A stretch of DNA of 64,000 nt, taken from NCBI GenBank assembly GCA_963815135.1, contig CAWFFO010000011.1, positions 496,001 to 560,000 of the forward strand. The letters are read 5' to 3'. The notes under the pieces are model-generated. The model did no database searches and was not told the DNA's origin. It saw only the letters and a list, made by a program, of their open reading frames with translations. Within the stretch, counting starts at the first letter, position 1; every line of letters begins with the position of its first letter. The stretch is from CAIWTU01 sp963815135 (GTDB lineage Bacteria; Desulfobacterota; Desulfuromonadia; Geobacterales; Geobacteraceae). The position numbers and the translations under genes are program-made. Shown piece after piece: positions 62,777-64,000 of the stretch.

Positions 62777-63517
62777 ATGGAAGAACTTGACAGGAAAAAG
62801 CTTCCAAGGCATCTGGCCATCATAATGGATGGTAACGGCCGTTGGGCTCGCGAACGGATGCTGAAGAGGATAATCGGCCATCAGAAGGGCGTCGAGACTG
62901 TCCGCTGCATCGTCGAAGAAAGCTCAGCGCTGGGAATAAATTATTTGACTCTTTTCGCCTTTTCCTCGGAAAACTGGTTAAGGCCCAAAAGCGAAGTCAA
63001 ATCTTTGATGGCTTTGTTGAAGAAGTACATCAAGATGGAAATTCCGCGGTTGATGAAAAATAACATTCGTTTCAATGTTATCGGCGACATGGCGGAACTC
63101 CCTGAAGATGTGATCTGCGAAGTTACCTCTGCAATCCGGAAAACCTCATCGAATACCGGCATGGTCCTCACACTGGCATTATCTTACGGGGCAAGGCATG
63201 AGATTCTTCATGCTGTAAAAAGAATTGCCGGTGATATAGCTGCAGGCAGAATCGATGCAGAAAAGCTGGATGAGGAATTTTTCTCCGGATATCTATATAC
63301 GGCAGAAATTCCCGAACCGGATTTTCTCATCAGAACGAGTGGTGAAATGAGGATCAGTAACTTTCTGCTGTGGCAGATAGCTTACACTGAGTTGTATTTC
63401 ACAGATGTAAACTGGCCGGATTTCGGAAAAGAAGAGTTTTACAAGGCCCTGGGCAATTTTCAGGCGCGGGAAAGAAGATATGGACTGACGAGCGATCAGT
63501 TACAGAAAAGGGGATAA
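62777..63517 (+). CDS. uppS: Undecaprenyl diphosphate synthase
   Basis: 246 residues of the cis-prenyltransferase family: HLAIIMDGNGRWA, FAFSSENWLRP and the DFLIRTSGEMRISNFLLWQ motif. Makes the C55 carrier used by peptidoglycan and by the glycan genes earlier in the window. The cdsA frame follows after 2 bp. Confidence 0.97.
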   Translation: MEELDRKKLPRHLAIIMDGNGRWARERMLKRIIGHQKGVETVRCIVEESSALGINYLTLFAFSSENWLRPKSEVKSLMALLKKYIKMEIPRLMKNNIRFNVIGDMAELPEDVICEVTSAIRKTSSNTGMVLTLALSYGARHEILHAVKRIAGDIAAGRIDAEKLDEEFFSGYLYTAEIPEPDFLIRTSGEMRISNFLLWQIAYTELYFTDVNWPDFGKEEFYKALGNFQARERRYGLTSDQLQKRG

Positions 63518-63519
63518 AA

Positions 63520-64000
63520 ATCAAAAGGTTATTAACGGGAATAATAGCCCTTCCACTGTTGATACTATTTATTATCAAGGCAAACGTGTTTATGTTTTCA
63601 TGCCTGATAGCAATCCTGGCTCTTATCGGACTTTATGAGTTCTGTCGGATGGCCTTTCCCGGCAGATTACTTGAAACGGCGCTAGCAATCCTTGCAGGTG
63701 TTCCGATATGTCTTGCAGTGTGGTCAGGTGATTTTATTTCGTTACTTGCTACCCTGACTTTTGCGGTTCTTGTCTTCTCTCTGGTTTTTCTTTTCAGAAT
63801 CAAAGACATCAAGGCTTCCGCGGGAGACACTGCCCTGTTGTTTCTCGGACTTCTCTATGTCCCCTTTCTCCTTAGTCATCTGGGGCTGATCCGAATGATG
63901 CCCCATGGTACCCAATGGATTTTTCTGCTGCTCGTCATTGTTATGGCAGGCGACACCGGGGCCTATTATGTGGGAAGCACCATCGGGAAAAGAAAACTGT
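63520..64000 (+). CDS. cdsA: Phosphatidate cytidylyltransferase, N-terminal part
   Basis: About 160 residues to the window edge. Hydrophobic spans throughout (KRLLTGIIALPLLILFIIK ...) and the family motif GDTGAYYVGSTIGKRKL at the end. The gene converts phosphatidic acid to CDP-diacylglycerol. AGGGG precedes the first conserved residues, but the codon in the start position (63520-63522) is ATC, not ATG/GTG/TTG; the frame KRLLTG directly follows. Either a substitution error or a rare start. The gene is cut by the window end. Confidence 0.9.
   Translation, partial: MKRLLTGIIALPLLILFIIKANVFMFSCLIAILALIGLYEFCRMAFPGRLLETALAILAGVPICLAVWSGDFISLLATLTFAVLVFSLVFLFRIKDIKASAGDTALLFLGLLYVPFLLSHLGLIRMMPHGTQWIFLLLVIVMAGDTGAYYVGSTIGKRKL

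Overview
The window looks like chromosomal DNA of a Gram-negative, obligately or facultatively anaerobic deltaproteobacterium of the Geobacter/Desulfuromonadales type. This is an inference from the iron-sulfur APS-reductase sulfate assimilation genes, the DUF2325 gene in the sulfate uptake operon, the lptFG / rpsB-tsf-pyrH-frr-uppS-cdsA neighbourhood, a delta-type Tad pilus locus with a sigma-54 activator, and abundant intergenic heptanucleotide repeats. No rRNA, tRNA or CRISPR array was seen.

Layout. 1-9.5 kb: sulfur assimilation. A TusA-like protein, cysH, cysD and cysN come first, then a small methyltransferase, then a sulfate ABC transporter (sbp, a DUF2325 gene, cysT, cysW, cysA). 9.5-12.5 kb: a TadG-like gene on the minus strand cut in two by an IS21-family element (istA/istB); removing the element plus one GGCCC copy restores a 1110-nt frame, the same length as the intact paralogue at 23.7 kb. 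13.5-29.5 kb: Tad (Flp) pilus locus: two TadE proteins, a VWA-TadG, an outer-membrane beta-barrel, a PilZ / zinc-ribbon / sigma-54 activator, two Flp pilins, another TadE, CpaB, the CpaC secretin, TadG-like, CpaE/TadZ, CpaF/TadA, TadB and TadC. 29.8-38.1 kb: a DUF192 protein and an operon of large GT-C-like membrane proteins with a GT2 enzyme and a methyltransferase. 38.2-39 kb: an AbrB/PIN toxin-antitoxin pair. 39-49.5 kb: a ten-gene minus-strand surface-sugar operon (rfbF-rfbG-rfbH, epimerase, ThDP enzyme, HpcH-type aldolase, SDR, dehydroquinate-synthase-like cyclase, GtrA, GT2). 49.8-55.2 kb: a membrane protein, a third Flp pilin, a TonB-like protein and an AAA ATPase with an MshEN-like N-terminus. 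55.6-59.5 kb (minus): an LEA-type lipoprotein, an IPT/TIG protein, lptG and lptF. 59.7-64 kb: rpsB, tsf, pyrH, frr, uppS and the start of cdsA.

How it fits together. The strongest new signal is regulatory. Three sigma-54 promoters (TGG...GC spaced 10) precede the tadE operon, the beta-barrel gene and the first Flp pilin gene. Each has direct TGTAAA-type repeats, 11-12 bp apart, ending 72-74 bp upstream of the -24 box. A weaker relative precedes the IS-split tadG gene. The PilZ/sigma-54 activator encoded among them is the obvious candidate regulator, which would tie pilus expression to cyclic di-GMP. The second candidate is the sugar operon, whose enzyme set points to a branched, possibly carbocyclic, 3,6-dideoxyhexose-derived sugar.

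Caution: nine genes carry about fifteen single-base frameshifts (cysD, the 3.9-kb methyltransferase, the beta-barrel, cpaC, tadB, tadC, the DUF192 gene, the epimerase and the ThDP enzyme). Most lie in short homopolymers and the proteins on both sides are well conserved, so consensus errors are more likely than gene death. I annotate these as genes and state where each frame breaks.
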